Positions 37,836-47,425 of a DNA stretch of 64,000 nt are shown one piece after another. Source of the DNA: Mastigocoleus testarum BC008 (GTDB lineage Bacteria > Cyanobacteriota > Cyanobacteriia > Cyanobacteriales > Nostocaceae); the NCBI RefSeq assembly GCF_001456025.1, contig NZ_LMTZ01000110.1, forward strand, positions 1-64,000, written 5' to 3'. Each line of letters opens with the position of its first letter. Position 1 is the first letter of the stretch. The translations under genes were made by a program, and so were the position numbers. The notes under the pieces are model-generated. The model saw only the letters and a list, made by a program, of their open reading frames with translations, did not search any database and was not told the DNA's origin.

Positions 37836-39248
37836 ATGACTTCATTACCTATCAAATCTAAAATCCGTGGTGAAATCAAAGGATTTCTCCAAATAGCTGT
37901 TCCCTTAGTCAGCGCCCAAGTAGCTCAATCTGCAACAGGTTTTGCCGATTCTATCATGATGGGGCATTTAGGAGCAGAAATTCTTGCGGCAGGAGGATTA
38001 GCAGCTTTAACCTTTCAAATGTTTTTGGGTATTGTAAGTGGAGTTGTTATGGGTGTAAGTCCCCTTGTGGCTGAAGCTTTTGGAGCGGGTCACAAAAAAC
38101 GAGTTGGACTAATAGCTCGACAGGGTATGGTGTTATCCATAATACTTAGTATTCCTACAATGTTAATGGTGGGGGGTTTTGATAGTTTGATGGGTAAACT
38201 TGGACAATCACCAACCACCGTTACCTTAGCAAACCAATATTTAGACATTATATTATGGGGGTTTTTCCCGGCTTTAGGCTTTGCAATGCTTCGAGGTGTT
38301 CTCTCTGGAATTTCTCAAGCAGCTCCAGTGATGATAATAGTAATTGGGGGAACATTTATCAATATTCTTGGTAATTACATTTTGGGGTTTGGTAAATTTG
38401 GATTTCCTCGGATGGAACTAGCAGGTTTGGGTTTATCAAGTGCTGTTAGTCTGTGGTTAATGTTTCTAGCTTTGGTGTTCTACATTATGGGACACAAACA
38501 ATTGCAAACTTACCGCATCTTTGCAGATTTATGTAGATTCAAACCCCAAGTTCAACTTCCAGTTCGACTTCCAATGATTCGGAAATTAGTAGCAATTGGC
38601 GTACCTATGGCTATTGCGATCGCTTTCGAGTTTGGATTATTCGTAGTAGTAACTTACTTAATGGGTGTGTTGGGGACTGATGTACTCGCAGCACATCAAA
38701 TAGTTTTGCAAACCATTATGATCATTTTTATGGTTCCCCTGGGAATGTCTTATGCTACAACCGCTCGAGTTGGTCAGTGGTTGGGACAGCAAAATATCGG
38801 AAGTGCAAAACATTCGGGATATGTAAGCATTTCTATGGCGGCTATTTTCATGGCGTTTACTGGAGTTATGCTATTTACCTATCCAGAACAAATAATTGGT
38901 TTATATGTGGATGTAAATAATCCAGAAAATGCAAATATAGTCAAAATTGCCACATCGATACTGACAGTCGCTGCTTTCGTTCAAGTATTTGATGGAGTAC
39001 AAAAGACAACTATGGGAGCGTTGTACGGATTGCAGGATACTCGCATACCAATGTTGCTAAATATTGCAGTATTTTGGGGAATTGGGTTAACCACCGGCTA
39101 TTTATTAGGATTTCAGTTCGGTTTGGGTGGTGTAGGTTTGTGGATTGGACAATCGATTGGTGTGACCGTTGCATCTGGAGTTTTTATGTGGCGTTTTCGC
39201 AAACTTACTGGTAGTTTTGGTCTAATCAAACAAAAGAGTAAGATCTAA
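37836..39248 (+). CDS. MATE-family multidrug efflux transporter
   Basis: A 470-aa inner-membrane antiporter from the ATG at 37836 (MTSLPIKSKIRGEIKGF). The MatE repeat begins VPLVSAQVAQSATGFADSIM with MGHLGAEILAAGGLA, and the second half has VPMAIAIAFEFGLFVVV, giving the expected 12 helices. It exchanges sodium or protons for cationic drugs or metabolites, as NorM does. The gene is monocistronic, convergent with the SDR on the other strand. Confidence 0.93.
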   Translation: MTSLPIKSKIRGEIKGFLQIAVPLVSAQVAQSATGFADSIMMGHLGAEILAAGGLAALTFQMFLGIVSGVVMGVSPLVAEAFGAGHKKRVGLIARQGMVLSIILSIPTMLMVGGFDSLMGKLGQSPTTVTLANQYLDIILWGFFPALGFAMLRGVLSGISQAAPVMIIVIGGTFINILGNYILGFGKFGFPRMELAGLGLSSAVSLWLMFLALVFYIMGHKQLQTYRIFADLCRFKPQVQLPVRLPMIRKLVAIGVPMAIAIAFEFGLFVVVTYLMGVLGTDVLAAHQIVLQTIMIIFMVPLGMSYATTARVGQWLGQQNIGSAKHSGYVSISMAAIFMAFTGVMLFTYPEQIIGLYVDVNNPENANIVKIATSILTVAAFVQVFDGVQKTTMGALYGLQDTRIPMLLNIAVFWGIGLTTGYLLGFQFGLGGVGLWIGQSIGVTVASGVFMWRFRKLTGSFGLIKQKSKI

Positions 39249-39272
39249 CAAGGATGACCAATAAATAGTTTC

Positions 39273-40019
39273 TCAAACAGTTTCCCACTCAGTATTTCCT
39301 ACAAAAACAGTTGCTCCACTTTCTAAGTTGCTATCCATTGCCGCATTAACAATAGCACGAGCAAAATCTTCAATATTGGGTAAAGAACCTGCACTTTTGC
39401 GGCGATTTTCGAGTAAATCCGGGTGTTTGCGCTGCATTAACTTAGGAGTAATAGTACCTTCAATGAAGTCACCACTAACTACAACTAGTTTAATTCCTTT
39501 GGTTGTTAATTCTGGAATGCGATTACGCAGAGCTTCTTCACCAGCTTTTTTGCTTTTTGCTACTGGTTCATACATTGGGTAACCAGGCTTTTGACCATAA
39601 AAATGAGCAAGGTGACTGGTAATAAAAACAATGCGTCCACCTACTGGTATGAGGGGTAAGAATAAGTCAACAGCACGAGACTGGGCGGTAAGATTAATTT
39701 GCATTGCATAATCATCAGGCTTATTCTTCTCCATTCCACCACTTGCGTTGAGGAAAAGTAGATTTAGACGACCAAATTCCTTCTCTACTAACTTCATCAT
39801 CTGGTTCATTTCACTCTCGTCAGTAATATCAGCCTGAGCAAGCAGAGCTTTACGACCATTTGTACGAACAGCATCAGCGACTTCAAACGCCCGATGACTT
39901 TTGCTACGGTAGTTGATTACCACATCAGCCCCAGCAGAAGCTAACATTCGAGCAATGCTTGCACCAACACCTCGCGATGCTCCCGTTACCAGAGCAACCT
40001 GACCACAAAAATCACTCAT
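39273..40019 (-). CDS. Short-chain dehydrogenase/reductase (SDR)
   Basis: A 248-aa SDR with VTGASRGVGASIARML as the cofactor loop and ADVVINYRSKSHRA suggesting NADPH preference from the Arg and Ser after the second strand. The active-site segment is VFITSHLAHF and then YEPVAKSKKAGEEAL, with one more residue between Tyr and Lys than the usual Y-x-x-x-K. It ends at GNTEWETV and may be specific for unknown alcohols or ketones. A TetR-like palindrome lies 45 bases upstream of its start. Confidence 0.88.
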   Translation of the reverse strand: MSDFCGQVALVTGASRGVGASIARMLASAGADVVINYRSKSHRAFEVADAVRTNGRKALLAQADITDESEMNQMMKLVEKEFGRLNLLFLNASGGMEKNKPDDYAMQINLTAQSRAVDLFLPLIPVGGRIVFITSHLAHFYGQKPGYPMYEPVAKSKKAGEEALRNRIPELTTKGIKLVVVSGDFIEGTITPKLMQRKHPDLLENRRKSAGSLPNIEDFARAIVNAAMDSNLESGATVFVGNTEWETV

Positions 40020-40326
40020 TACTTTTCTCCCTCTAATTAATGTGAAAAATCACAGCAATTTACAGACCAATCGGTCTTTTTTTTTGCAAAATAAGAACAA
40101 ATACTATGCATTTAGAAACACGACTATATACTAACGAAAATTGGAGAATGTACAAGCGACTAATATACATTAACCATCACCATTACCCAGTCCCCAATCC
40201 CCAATCCCCATAACTCTTTGTTTTAACTTTCTTAACCGATCCATAGAAAATTTAATCAAACGTTACAAATAACTCGTGCCAGAATAAGATTGGAGGAATA
40301 AATACTTATTTAATAGGAGACGAGTT
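40020..40326. promoter_or_regulatory. Divergent spacer between SDR and flv3
   Basis: Contains the TetR-like palindrome at 40064-40077 and a ccccaatcccc-type repeat at about 40180-40210. The last 70 bases before the flavodiiron gene include an aggag ribosome-binding site and AT-rich promoter sequence. No other element. Confidence 0.5.
40064..40077. promoter_or_regulatory. TetR-type palindrome upstream of the SDR gene
   Basis: agaccaatcggtct has 5-base perfect arms (AGACC/GGTCT) and a 4-base centre, like known TetR/AcrR operators. A T run follows on the plus strand, so a hairpin terminator is a possible alternative, though no plus-strand gene ends there. Confidence 0.45.
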
Positions 40327-42051
40327 ATGGTAGTACTCACAGACAAAAGCGAAAAAAGACTTACTATACAAACTACCGATATTGCTAATGACACTACGAC
40401 AATTCGTTCTCTGGACTGGGATAGAGACCGTTTTGATATCGAGTTTGGCTTGCAAAATGGTACTACATATAACTCGTTTCTCATTCGTGGTGAAAAGATA
40501 GCTTTAGTAGATACCTCTCACGAGAAATTTCGTCAGCTTTATCTCGATACCCTTAAAGGACTAATAGATCCTAAAGATATTGATTATTTAATTATCAGCC
40601 ACACGGAACCCGATCACAGTGGTTTAGTTAAAGATGTTTTACAACTTGCGCCGGATATTACCGTTGTCGGTTCAAAAGTTGCAATTCAATTTTTAGAAAA
40701 TCTCGTACATCAGCCATTTAAAAAACAAATCGTTAAAAATAGCGATCGCATCGATTTAGGAAATGGACACGAAATCGAATTTGTGATTGCGCCAAACTTG
40801 CATTGGCCAGATACAATCTTTAGTTACGACCATAAAACCCAAATTCTCTACACTTGCGATGCTTTTGGGATGCATTATTGCTCTGATGCAACTTATGACG
40901 AGGATTTAGAAGCAATATCACCAGATTATAAGTTTTATTATGAGTGCTTGATGGCTCCTAACTCCCGATCCGTAATGTCTGCTTTAAAGCGGATGGGACA
41001 GTTGGAAACCATTGGCGCGATCGCCACAGGTCACGGTCCACTTTTATGGCACAATGTTGATGAGCTAGTGGAACGCTACCGGAATTGGAGTCAAAATAAA
41101 ACCAAAGCAGAAACCACAGTTGGGATATTTTTTGTTTCTGAATACGGTTACAGTGATCGATTAGCAGCAGGTATTGCTACAGGTATTACTAAAACTGGTG
41201 TAGCAGTGGAAATGATAGACTTGGGTGGCGAAGTTGATTTACAAGAGTTAAGAGAATTAGTCGGACGTTGTGCTGGAATTGTCCTGGGAATGACTCCAGC
41301 TTCTGGTTCTTCTAACATTCAAGCTGCTCTAAGTACAATTTTAGGTTCTGCGAAAGAAAAACAAGCCGTAGGTGTATTTGAAACCGGTGGTGGTGACGAT
41401 GAACCTGTTTATCCCATACTGAACAAGTTCCGAGATTTGGGTCTAAAAACAGCTTTCCAACCGATCCAAATTAAAGAAACGCCCACTGAAAACACTGATA
41501 AACTCTGTGAGGAATCAGGTACTGACCTAGCACAGTTAGTAACCATCAAGAAAAGCATCAAAAAAATGAAATCTTTAGATGCTGACCTTGACAAAGCTTT
41601 GGGAAGACTCAGTGGTGGATTGTATATTATTACCGCGAAGAAAGGCGATGTTAAAAGTGCCATGTTAGCATCCTGGGTAAATCAAGCCAGTTTCAAACCC
41701 TTAGGAGTTTCCATTGCTGTTGCGAAAGATAGGGCGATTGAATCCCTCATGCAGGTTGGCGATACATTTATCCTCAACGTTTTAGAAGAAGGTAATTACC
41801 AAGGTTTAATGAAACATTTCCTCAAGCGTTTCTTACCTGGTGCTGACCGTTTCGAAGGTGTCAGAACTCAAACTGCTGGGAATGGTTCGCCAATTCTTGC
41901 TGATGCATTAGCATATATGGAATGCGAAGTAGCCTGTAGAATGGATTGTGGCGACCACTGGGTGATATTTAGCACTATTTCCAATGGAAGAGTCGCCAAA
42001 CCTGATGCTTTAACAGCAGTTCACCATCGCAAAGTAGGAAATCATTACTAA
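40327..42051 (+). CDS. flv3: Flavodiiron protein, Flv3 type
   Basis: A 574-aa class-C flavodiiron protein that reduces O2 to water with electrons from photosystem I (Mehler-like reaction). Domains: metallo-beta-lactamase with full diiron ligands H92-x-E94-x-D96-H97 (HTEPDHSG) to about residue 245, flavodoxin (VGIFFVSEYGYSDRLAAGI) at about 260-410, and flavin reductase at about 425-570. The full ligand set marks Flv3/Flv4 (group B). An flv1-type gene follows on the same strand, the order known for the heterocyst-specific flv3B-flv1B operon of Anabaena; whether this is the B pair is inference. Confidence 0.92.
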   Translation: MVVLTDKSEKRLTIQTTDIANDTTTIRSLDWDRDRFDIEFGLQNGTTYNSFLIRGEKIALVDTSHEKFRQLYLDTLKGLIDPKDIDYLIISHTEPDHSGLVKDVLQLAPDITVVGSKVAIQFLENLVHQPFKKQIVKNSDRIDLGNGHEIEFVIAPNLHWPDTIFSYDHKTQILYTCDAFGMHYCSDATYDEDLEAISPDYKFYYECLMAPNSRSVMSALKRMGQLETIGAIATGHGPLLWHNVDELVERYRNWSQNKTKAETTVGIFFVSEYGYSDRLAAGIATGITKTGVAVEMIDLGGEVDLQELRELVGRCAGIVLGMTPASGSSNIQAALSTILGSAKEKQAVGVFETGGGDDEPVYPILNKFRDLGLKTAFQPIQIKETPTENTDKLCEESGTDLAQLVTIKKSIKKMKSLDADLDKALGRLSGGLYIITAKKGDVKSAMLASWVNQASFKPLGVSIAVAKDRAIESLMQVGDTFILNVLEEGNYQGLMKHFLKRFLPGADRFEGVRTQTAGNGSPILADALAYMECEVACRMDCGDHWVIFSTISNGRVAKPDALTAVHHRKVGNHY

Positions 42052-42322
42052 ATCAGTTATCAGTTAACAGTTATCAGTTAACAGTTAACAGGAAACAGTT
42101 AACAGGAAACAGGTAATTGATAACTGTAGCCCGTAAGGGTGTGGCGTTAGCCATAAACTGTTAGCACCTAGCGGAAGCGTACCGTAGGTATTGCGTGCGC
42201 GACAGCGCATTAACTGTAGCCCGTAAGGGCGTGGCGTTAGCCATAAACTGATAACTGATACCTGATAACTGACAACTGACAACTGACAACTGACAACTGA
42301 TAACTGATAACTGATAACTGAT
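42052..42322. repeat. Compound repeat between flv3 and flv1
   Basis: Positions 42056-42118 are cagttatcagttaaca-type tandem units, 42123-42160 and 42211-42250 are two copies of a gtagcccgtaaggg ... gtggcgttagccat repeat, and 42246-42322 repeat the heptamer tgataac/tgacaac. Minus-strand reading frames here are repeat artefacts. The array occupies the whole spacer between two genes that should be co-expressed. Confidence 0.9.
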
Positions 42323-44044
42323 ATGAAGCCTCGTGACGTTCAAGTTTTCCCAGTTGGTACTAATACCAGAGTATTGCGATCGCGCAGCTGGGCAAGGTTA
42401 AGATTTGAAATTGAATATGCCCTTGCTAAGGGAACTACTGCTAATACATATTTAATAGAGAGTGATAAAGTTGCTTTAATCGACCCTCCGGGAGAAACTT
42501 TTACAGAAATTTTTCTAGATGGACTAAAGTCGAGAATTGATATTACAAAAATTGACTATGTAATTATCGGTCACGTAAATCCCAATCGGGCGGTAACTTT
42601 AAAAGCCTTGTGGGAAATTTCACCCCAAATAACTTTTATTTGCTCTAACCCCGGTGCAATAAGTTTGCGCAAAGCTTTTGCAACTGAAGATTCTTCTGAA
42701 ACAAAAGATTTACCGCTTAAGGTAATGCGAGGAGATGAAATCCTCGATTTGGGTCAAGGTCATCAATTGAGCTTCATTCCGACCCCAAATCCTCGCTATC
42801 CTGACGAACTTTGCACCTATGATTCCCGAACAGAGATTCTGTTCTCTGATAAATTATTCGGCGCACATATATGCGGTGACCAAGTATTTGACGAAGGTTG
42901 GCAAGCATTTCAAGAAGACCGGCGCTATTATTTTGATTGTTTAATGGCACCCCACGCCCGTCAAGTAGAAAAAGCACTGGATAAGTTATCTGAATTTCCG
43001 GCTCGACTTTACGCTCCGGGACATGGTCCTTTAGTACGTTACGGTTTAATCGAACTTACTAAATCTTATCGTCAGTGGAGTAAACAACAGACAGCACAGG
43101 ATACCAGCGTTGTTCTAATTTACGCTTCAGCTTACGGTAATACTGCTACTATAGCCCAAGCGATCGCCCGTGGAATTACAAAATCCGGTGTTAGTGTAGA
43201 ATCAATTAATTGTGAATTTGCCGATCCAGAAGAAATTCGCACTGCGATCGAAAAATCTGCAGGTTTTGTAATTGGTTCTCCAACTCTGGGGGGTCACGCA
43301 CCAACACCAGTGCAAACAGCTTTGGGTATTGTTTTATCCACTGCAACAAAAAATAAACTAGCTGGGGTATTCGGTTCCTTTGGTTGGAGCGGTGAAGCAG
43401 TAGATATCATTGAAAGCAAACTTAAAGATGCGGGTTATAAATTTGGGTTTGATGCAATTAGAGTTAAATTTAAACCTAATGACCATACCCTGCAAACCTG
43501 TGAAGAAGCAGGAACTGACTTCGCCCAAGCTTTGAAAAAAGTCAAGAAAGTTCGGGCAAAAATTCAACCTGCAAGTAACGTCGAACAAGCAGTAGGGCGA
43601 GTTATTGGTTCTCTGTGTGTCGTTACCGCGAAGCAAGGAGAAATGTCCGGTGCGATGTTAGCATCTTGGGTTTCCCAAGCTAGCTTTACTCCCCCTGGTT
43701 TGACCGTTGCTGTTGCAAAAGACCGCGCCGTAGAAACTTTGATGCATTCTGGAAATTCCTTTGTCCTTAATGTTTTGCAAGAAGGTAATCATCTTGGGTT
43801 AATGAAACATTTTCTTAAACCCTTTTCTCCCGGACAAGACCGTTTTGCAGATGTTGCAACCGAAGAAGCGGAAAATGGTATTCCCTATCTAAAGGATTCT
43901 TTGGCATATATTGAATGTTCTGTCAAAGACCGGATGGAAGTTGGCGACCATTGGTTAGTATATGCAACTGTAGATAACGGTCAAGTTCTGAATAATGATG
44001 GTGTTACAGCTGTGCATTATCGGAAAACAGGGACGCATTATTAA
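42323..44044 (+). CDS. flv1: Flavodiiron protein, Flv1 type
   Basis: A 573-aa partner of Flv3 with the same three domains. The diiron ligands are replaced: the HxExDH motif reads H84-x-N86-x-N88-R89 (GHVNPNRAV), as in Flv1/Flv2 (group A), so this subunit probably lacks a normal diiron site and works as a heterooligomer with Flv3. Flavodoxin region: VVLIYASAYGNTATIAQAIA near 270; flavin-reductase region from about 425. The two proteins are about collinear and similar throughout, an old duplication. Confidence 0.92.
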   Translation: MKPRDVQVFPVGTNTRVLRSRSWARLRFEIEYALAKGTTANTYLIESDKVALIDPPGETFTEIFLDGLKSRIDITKIDYVIIGHVNPNRAVTLKALWEISPQITFICSNPGAISLRKAFATEDSSETKDLPLKVMRGDEILDLGQGHQLSFIPTPNPRYPDELCTYDSRTEILFSDKLFGAHICGDQVFDEGWQAFQEDRRYYFDCLMAPHARQVEKALDKLSEFPARLYAPGHGPLVRYGLIELTKSYRQWSKQQTAQDTSVVLIYASAYGNTATIAQAIARGITKSGVSVESINCEFADPEEIRTAIEKSAGFVIGSPTLGGHAPTPVQTALGIVLSTATKNKLAGVFGSFGWSGEAVDIIESKLKDAGYKFGFDAIRVKFKPNDHTLQTCEEAGTDFAQALKKVKKVRAKIQPASNVEQAVGRVIGSLCVVTAKQGEMSGAMLASWVSQASFTPPGLTVAVAKDRAVETLMHSGNSFVLNVLQEGNHLGLMKHFLKPFSPGQDRFADVATEEAENGIPYLKDSLAYIECSVKDRMEVGDHWLVYATVDNGQVLNNDGVTAVHYRKTGTHY

Positions 44045-44371
44045 GTAATGAGTAAGGAGAAGGAGTAAGGAGTCGCAAGTAGGGTGTGTTAGGCGCGCAA
44101 AAGAATATCTTTTTTAGGTCACCTTTATCGCTGCGCTGTAACGCACCACTATATAAAATACATACGTAACTGTGTTAGGAAGTAGTCCTTTGTCCAGTAC
44201 AAACTTTATAATCCTGCAGCGCGTTATGGCTAATTTTTATTTGCTCGAATTACCAGATTCTTTACAAGCCATAACAAACCCTACAATTTCATTAACAACT
44301 TGAGTTAATTTCTTATTTTTGACTTTTTACTTATGTCCTACGGACACGCTATGCTAATGACTTTTGACTTT
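44045..44371. other. Spacer between convergent flv1 and purB
   Basis: Holds a gtgtgttaggcgcgc ... taacgcaccac inverted repeat at about 44083-44150, like the one near 20872, and a minus-orientation copy of the dispersed ttagcatagcgtgtccgtag repeat at 44338-44357. No gene. Confidence 0.6.
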
Positions 44372-45700
44372 TTATATGCCTAATCTTTCGTAAACTCGAT
44401 CTAAATGTTGCAAATGATGTTGCGGATCGAAACAAGCTTCAATCTCTGCAACAGATAATTTATCGGTAATGCGAGTATCGCGGTTGACCAAGTCGCGGAA
44501 ATTACCTTGTGGTTGATTCCAAGCTGCATGAGCATTTTCTTGGACTATTTTATATGCTTCTTCGCGGCTAATTCCTTTTTCCACTAAGCTCAACATTACT
44601 CGTTGACTGAAAACTACACCGCCGTAACAGTTCATATTCCGTGCCATGTTGTCTGGATAGACTAACAAATTTTCCATCAATTTAGTCATTTCCACCAACA
44701 TGAAATGGGTCAAAATGCAAGCATCCGGCAAAATCACCCTCTCAACGGAACTGTGGGAAATATCTCGCTCGTGCCATAATGCCACATTTTCAACTGCTGC
44801 TACTGCATGGCTTCTAATAATTCTTGCCATTCCCGTTAGTCTTTCGGAACGAATTGGGTTACGCTTATGGGGCATTGCTGAAGAACCCTTTTGTCCCTTA
44901 GAAAAATATTCTTCAACTTCCAAAACGTCGGTTTTTTGTAAATTACGAATTTCCACTGCAAATCTTTCGATTGAAGCAGCAATTAAAGCTAATTGTTGGA
45001 TAAAATCAGCATGGCGATCGCGGGAAATGACCTGTGTCGATGCAGTATCAGGAGTTAAGCCAAGTAGTTCGCAAGCAATGGCTTCTACCCGTGGTTCAAT
45101 GTTTGCGTAGGTACCCACCGCACCAGAAATTTTACCTACAGCAATTGTTTTACGTAATGTTTGCAGACGTTCTTGATGGCGCAAAGCTTCCGCTAACCAT
45201 CCCGCTAGCTTAAAACCAAAAGTAATTGGTTCGGCGTGAATTCCGTGGGAACGCCCAATCATTATTGTGTAACGATGTTCTGTTGCTTTGCGGCGAATTG
45301 CAACTATTAAATCTTCCAGTCTTTGGATAATTAAGTCTAGACTAGCGACCATTTGTAATCCCAGTGCAGTATCAAGCACATCAGAGCTAGTCATTCCCAA
45401 ATGAATGTAACGCCCCGCATCGCCTACATATTCATTTACATTGGTTAAGAATGCTATGACATCATGGCGGACTTCAGCTTCAATTTCTAATACCCGCTCG
45501 GGGTCAAAATCTGCCTTTGCTTTTATTTCTTTAACAGCTTCCTGGGGAATATAACCAAGTTCGGCTTGTGCCTCACAAACAGCAATTTCCACTTTCAACC
45601 AAGTTGTAAACTTGTAGCTATCAGTCCATAAGTGCCCCATTTCGGGCAGGGTATAACGCTCAATCACAGTCCGCCATGTATTATAGTTCCCAACGGTCAT
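44372..45700 (-). CDS. purB: Adenylosuccinate lyase PurB
   Basis: A 442-aa enzyme of the fumarase/aspartase superfamily, cleaving SAICAR and adenylosuccinate in purine synthesis. Signature segments are HLGMTSSDVLDTALGLQ, IGRSHGIHAEPITFG, GSSAMPHKRNPIRSER (the family signature) and SSVERVILPDAC. The translation starts MTVGNYNTWRTVIERYTLPE; most homologues begin near IERYTLPEM, so the first ten residues may be extra or the start a little later. It is transcribed away from the NTF2-like gene. Confidence 0.97.
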   Translation of the reverse strand: MTVGNYNTWRTVIERYTLPEMGHLWTDSYKFTTWLKVEIAVCEAQAELGYIPQEAVKEIKAKADFDPERVLEIEAEVRHDVIAFLTNVNEYVGDAGRYIHLGMTSSDVLDTALGLQMVASLDLIIQRLEDLIVAIRRKATEHRYTIMIGRSHGIHAEPITFGFKLAGWLAEALRHQERLQTLRKTIAVGKISGAVGTYANIEPRVEAIACELLGLTPDTASTQVISRDRHADFIQQLALIAASIERFAVEIRNLQKTDVLEVEEYFSKGQKGSSAMPHKRNPIRSERLTGMARIIRSHAVAAVENVALWHERDISHSSVERVILPDACILTHFMLVEMTKLMENLLVYPDNMARNMNCYGGVVFSQRVMLSLVEKGISREEAYKIVQENAHAAWNQPQGNFRDLVNRDTRITDKLSVAEIEACFDPQHHLQHLDRVYERLGI

Positions 45701-45980
45701 ATTTTACCGTAAACGCGGCCAAAGTCCTGGTTTTAGATCGGGTAAAGTTTTTAGCTCGGAAAAAAATTTATAGTTATTAGCATTTTTTCCCACATCTCCT
45801 AAACTTCCCACACCTCCCATACTTTCCACAACCGGGTGGATGATACCCAATAAGTATCCGGTTGACCGGGTTGAAATATCTAGCTGGTAGTGATAAAAGC
45901 AGCATGTTTCAGACGAAACTAAAGTCAACAGGTAATGAAAAACTTTTATTACCTTTATTACTTTAAGAGTCAATAGAAAA

Positions 45981-46565
45981 ATGAGTAGTCATCAAAACAC
46001 AAAACTTACACCACAAGGAGTAATGGCAATATTAGGTTCAGTATTAACTACTAATTCATCTAAAATACTCGTATCAGAACAAACTGAAATTCAAACTGGT
46101 GATATTTCTCGAGAAGATGTGATTAACGCCCAAAAAGCTTGGGGTGATGGAATTGTTGCGATCAGTAAAGCATATATAAATGGAGAAGACTACAGAGTTT
46201 TAGCTGCAGAGATTATTGAGACGCTGTATGGTTATGACGAAGGTACTGTTTTATTTAAACCAACAAAAGCTGCTAAAGAAGAGTTTCGTTTAACAAAGGA
46301 AGAAGCAATATCGTATTTTGTCCAAGGTATTGTCCCTGAAGACCATGGATTTGCACTTCAACCTTGGAGTAAAGTTCGATTCGAAAACGCAGGGGTAGTT
46401 GTTCATTATGATTATGCTTTAGCAATGGGGGATTATTACTTTACTGATGTTCGTAATGGTCAAGAAATAAAAGTAGATTTTACTTTTGGGTATAAAAAGA
46501 ATAAAGATGGAAAGTTGCTTATCGATCTTCACTATTCATCTTTTCCGTATAATTTTGCTGGCTAA
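45981..46565 (+). CDS. NTF2/SnoaL-like protein
   Basis: A 194-aa protein. The region from VINAQKAWGDGIVAISKAYI through the beta sheet (YDEGTVLFKP, KSEAISYFVQG-like, VRFENAGVVVHYDYALAMG and FGYKKNKDGKLL) fits an NTF2/SnoaL-like fold. Proteins of this kind in cyanobacteria and proteobacteria are mostly annotated as hypothetical. No active-site motif could be named. It lies divergent from purB across about 280 bases. Confidence 0.6.
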   Translation: MSSHQNTKLTPQGVMAILGSVLTTNSSKILVSEQTEIQTGDISREDVINAQKAWGDGIVAISKAYINGEDYRVLAAEIIETLYGYDEGTVLFKPTKAAKEEFRLTKEEAISYFVQGIVPEDHGFALQPWSKVRFENAGVVVHYDYALAMGDYYFTDVRNGQEIKVDFTFGYKKNKDGKLLIDLHYSSFPYNFAG

Positions 46566-47425
46566 TGTACTTGAAAGAAAGAAAATATATATCCTTTGAG
46601 CACAAAATCAGTCGATTTAACTAACGCAAAATTTAGATCAAAAGAAATAAATATGAAACCAAGTATAGAGATATAGCATTGCTATGTCTCTACAAACATT
46701 TTATATCAGGACTTACGCAACGTTAGCACAGCGTGTCCTACGGACATAGATTTGTCATTGCGACCGGAACACAGTGTAGGGTTAGCGTAGCGTCTCCGTT
46801 TAGGAGATAGCAATCCCAGCGTCTCAGGAGATTACGTCGCTAACGCTAGCCCGCAGCGTAGCTGTTAGCACAGCGTGACGTTAGTCACACGTAATGACGT
46901 AATTACGTTAATTTTGCGTAAGTCCTATATATAAAGCGATCGCGCTTTGCTAATACATATATTAATTCAGTATTAATTAGCCTAGTGGATGATATCCCAT
47001 AAAGATCCATCTGGATGGTTTGAGACAACCATTCGATAGTAACGGGATTATTATACTTTTAGCGAAAATAAATTTAACAGGACAGAAAATACAATTAATT
47101 TTGTCTAAACACTTATTAATAAATAATAGTCAAAATAAATTAGAGTCAAAAGCTACTGTAAATTTTCAATTTTAAATAAAGTCCTAAAGAAGACTTAAAA
47201 ATATTTATTATTGCAACCCGAGTAGATCAATTATATAGGTTTATTTTCTAAATTTGTTTGTATCATGATTTATCCGGTTTGCAAACGATTTCATCTCAGT
47301 TAGAGTCTTTTGAAAATTCATAGCTCTGTGAGATTTAGTAAATCATATTTTGACTTACTTCTTTGGGTAAGAAATTTTGTCATGAAATCAAACTAGTAAA
47401 TAAATTTTGATCGGGAGGAATTACG
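46566..47425. other. Long spacer with hairpin repeats and a miniature element
   Basis: Contains a 12-bp imperfect hairpin at 46666-46692 (tagagatatagca / tgctatgtctcta) and a composite inverted-repeat element at 46703-46930. From about 46930 to 47400 nothing coding or structured was found; it is likely the leader of the exporter operon. Confidence 0.55.
46703..46930. mobile_element. Miniature inverted-repeat element (aggacttacgca family)
   Basis: The ends atatcaggacttacgcaa and ttgcgtaagtcctatat are inverted repeats with one extra base on the left. The interior of about 190 bases is filled by dispersed repeats such as gttagcacagcgtgtcctac and no transposase. A related terminal repeat (aagacttacgca) bounds the 55532-55659 element. 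Confidence 0.65.

Noticed and set aside
42085..42343. Minus-strand frames rich in SYQLSVIS-type repeats
   Set aside because: They are translations of the tandem heptamer array between flv3 and flv1.
45704..45973. Minus-strand frame of 89 codons next to purB
   Set aside because: It covers the purB promoter region and a short cttcccacacctcccat repeat; no start signal and no domain.
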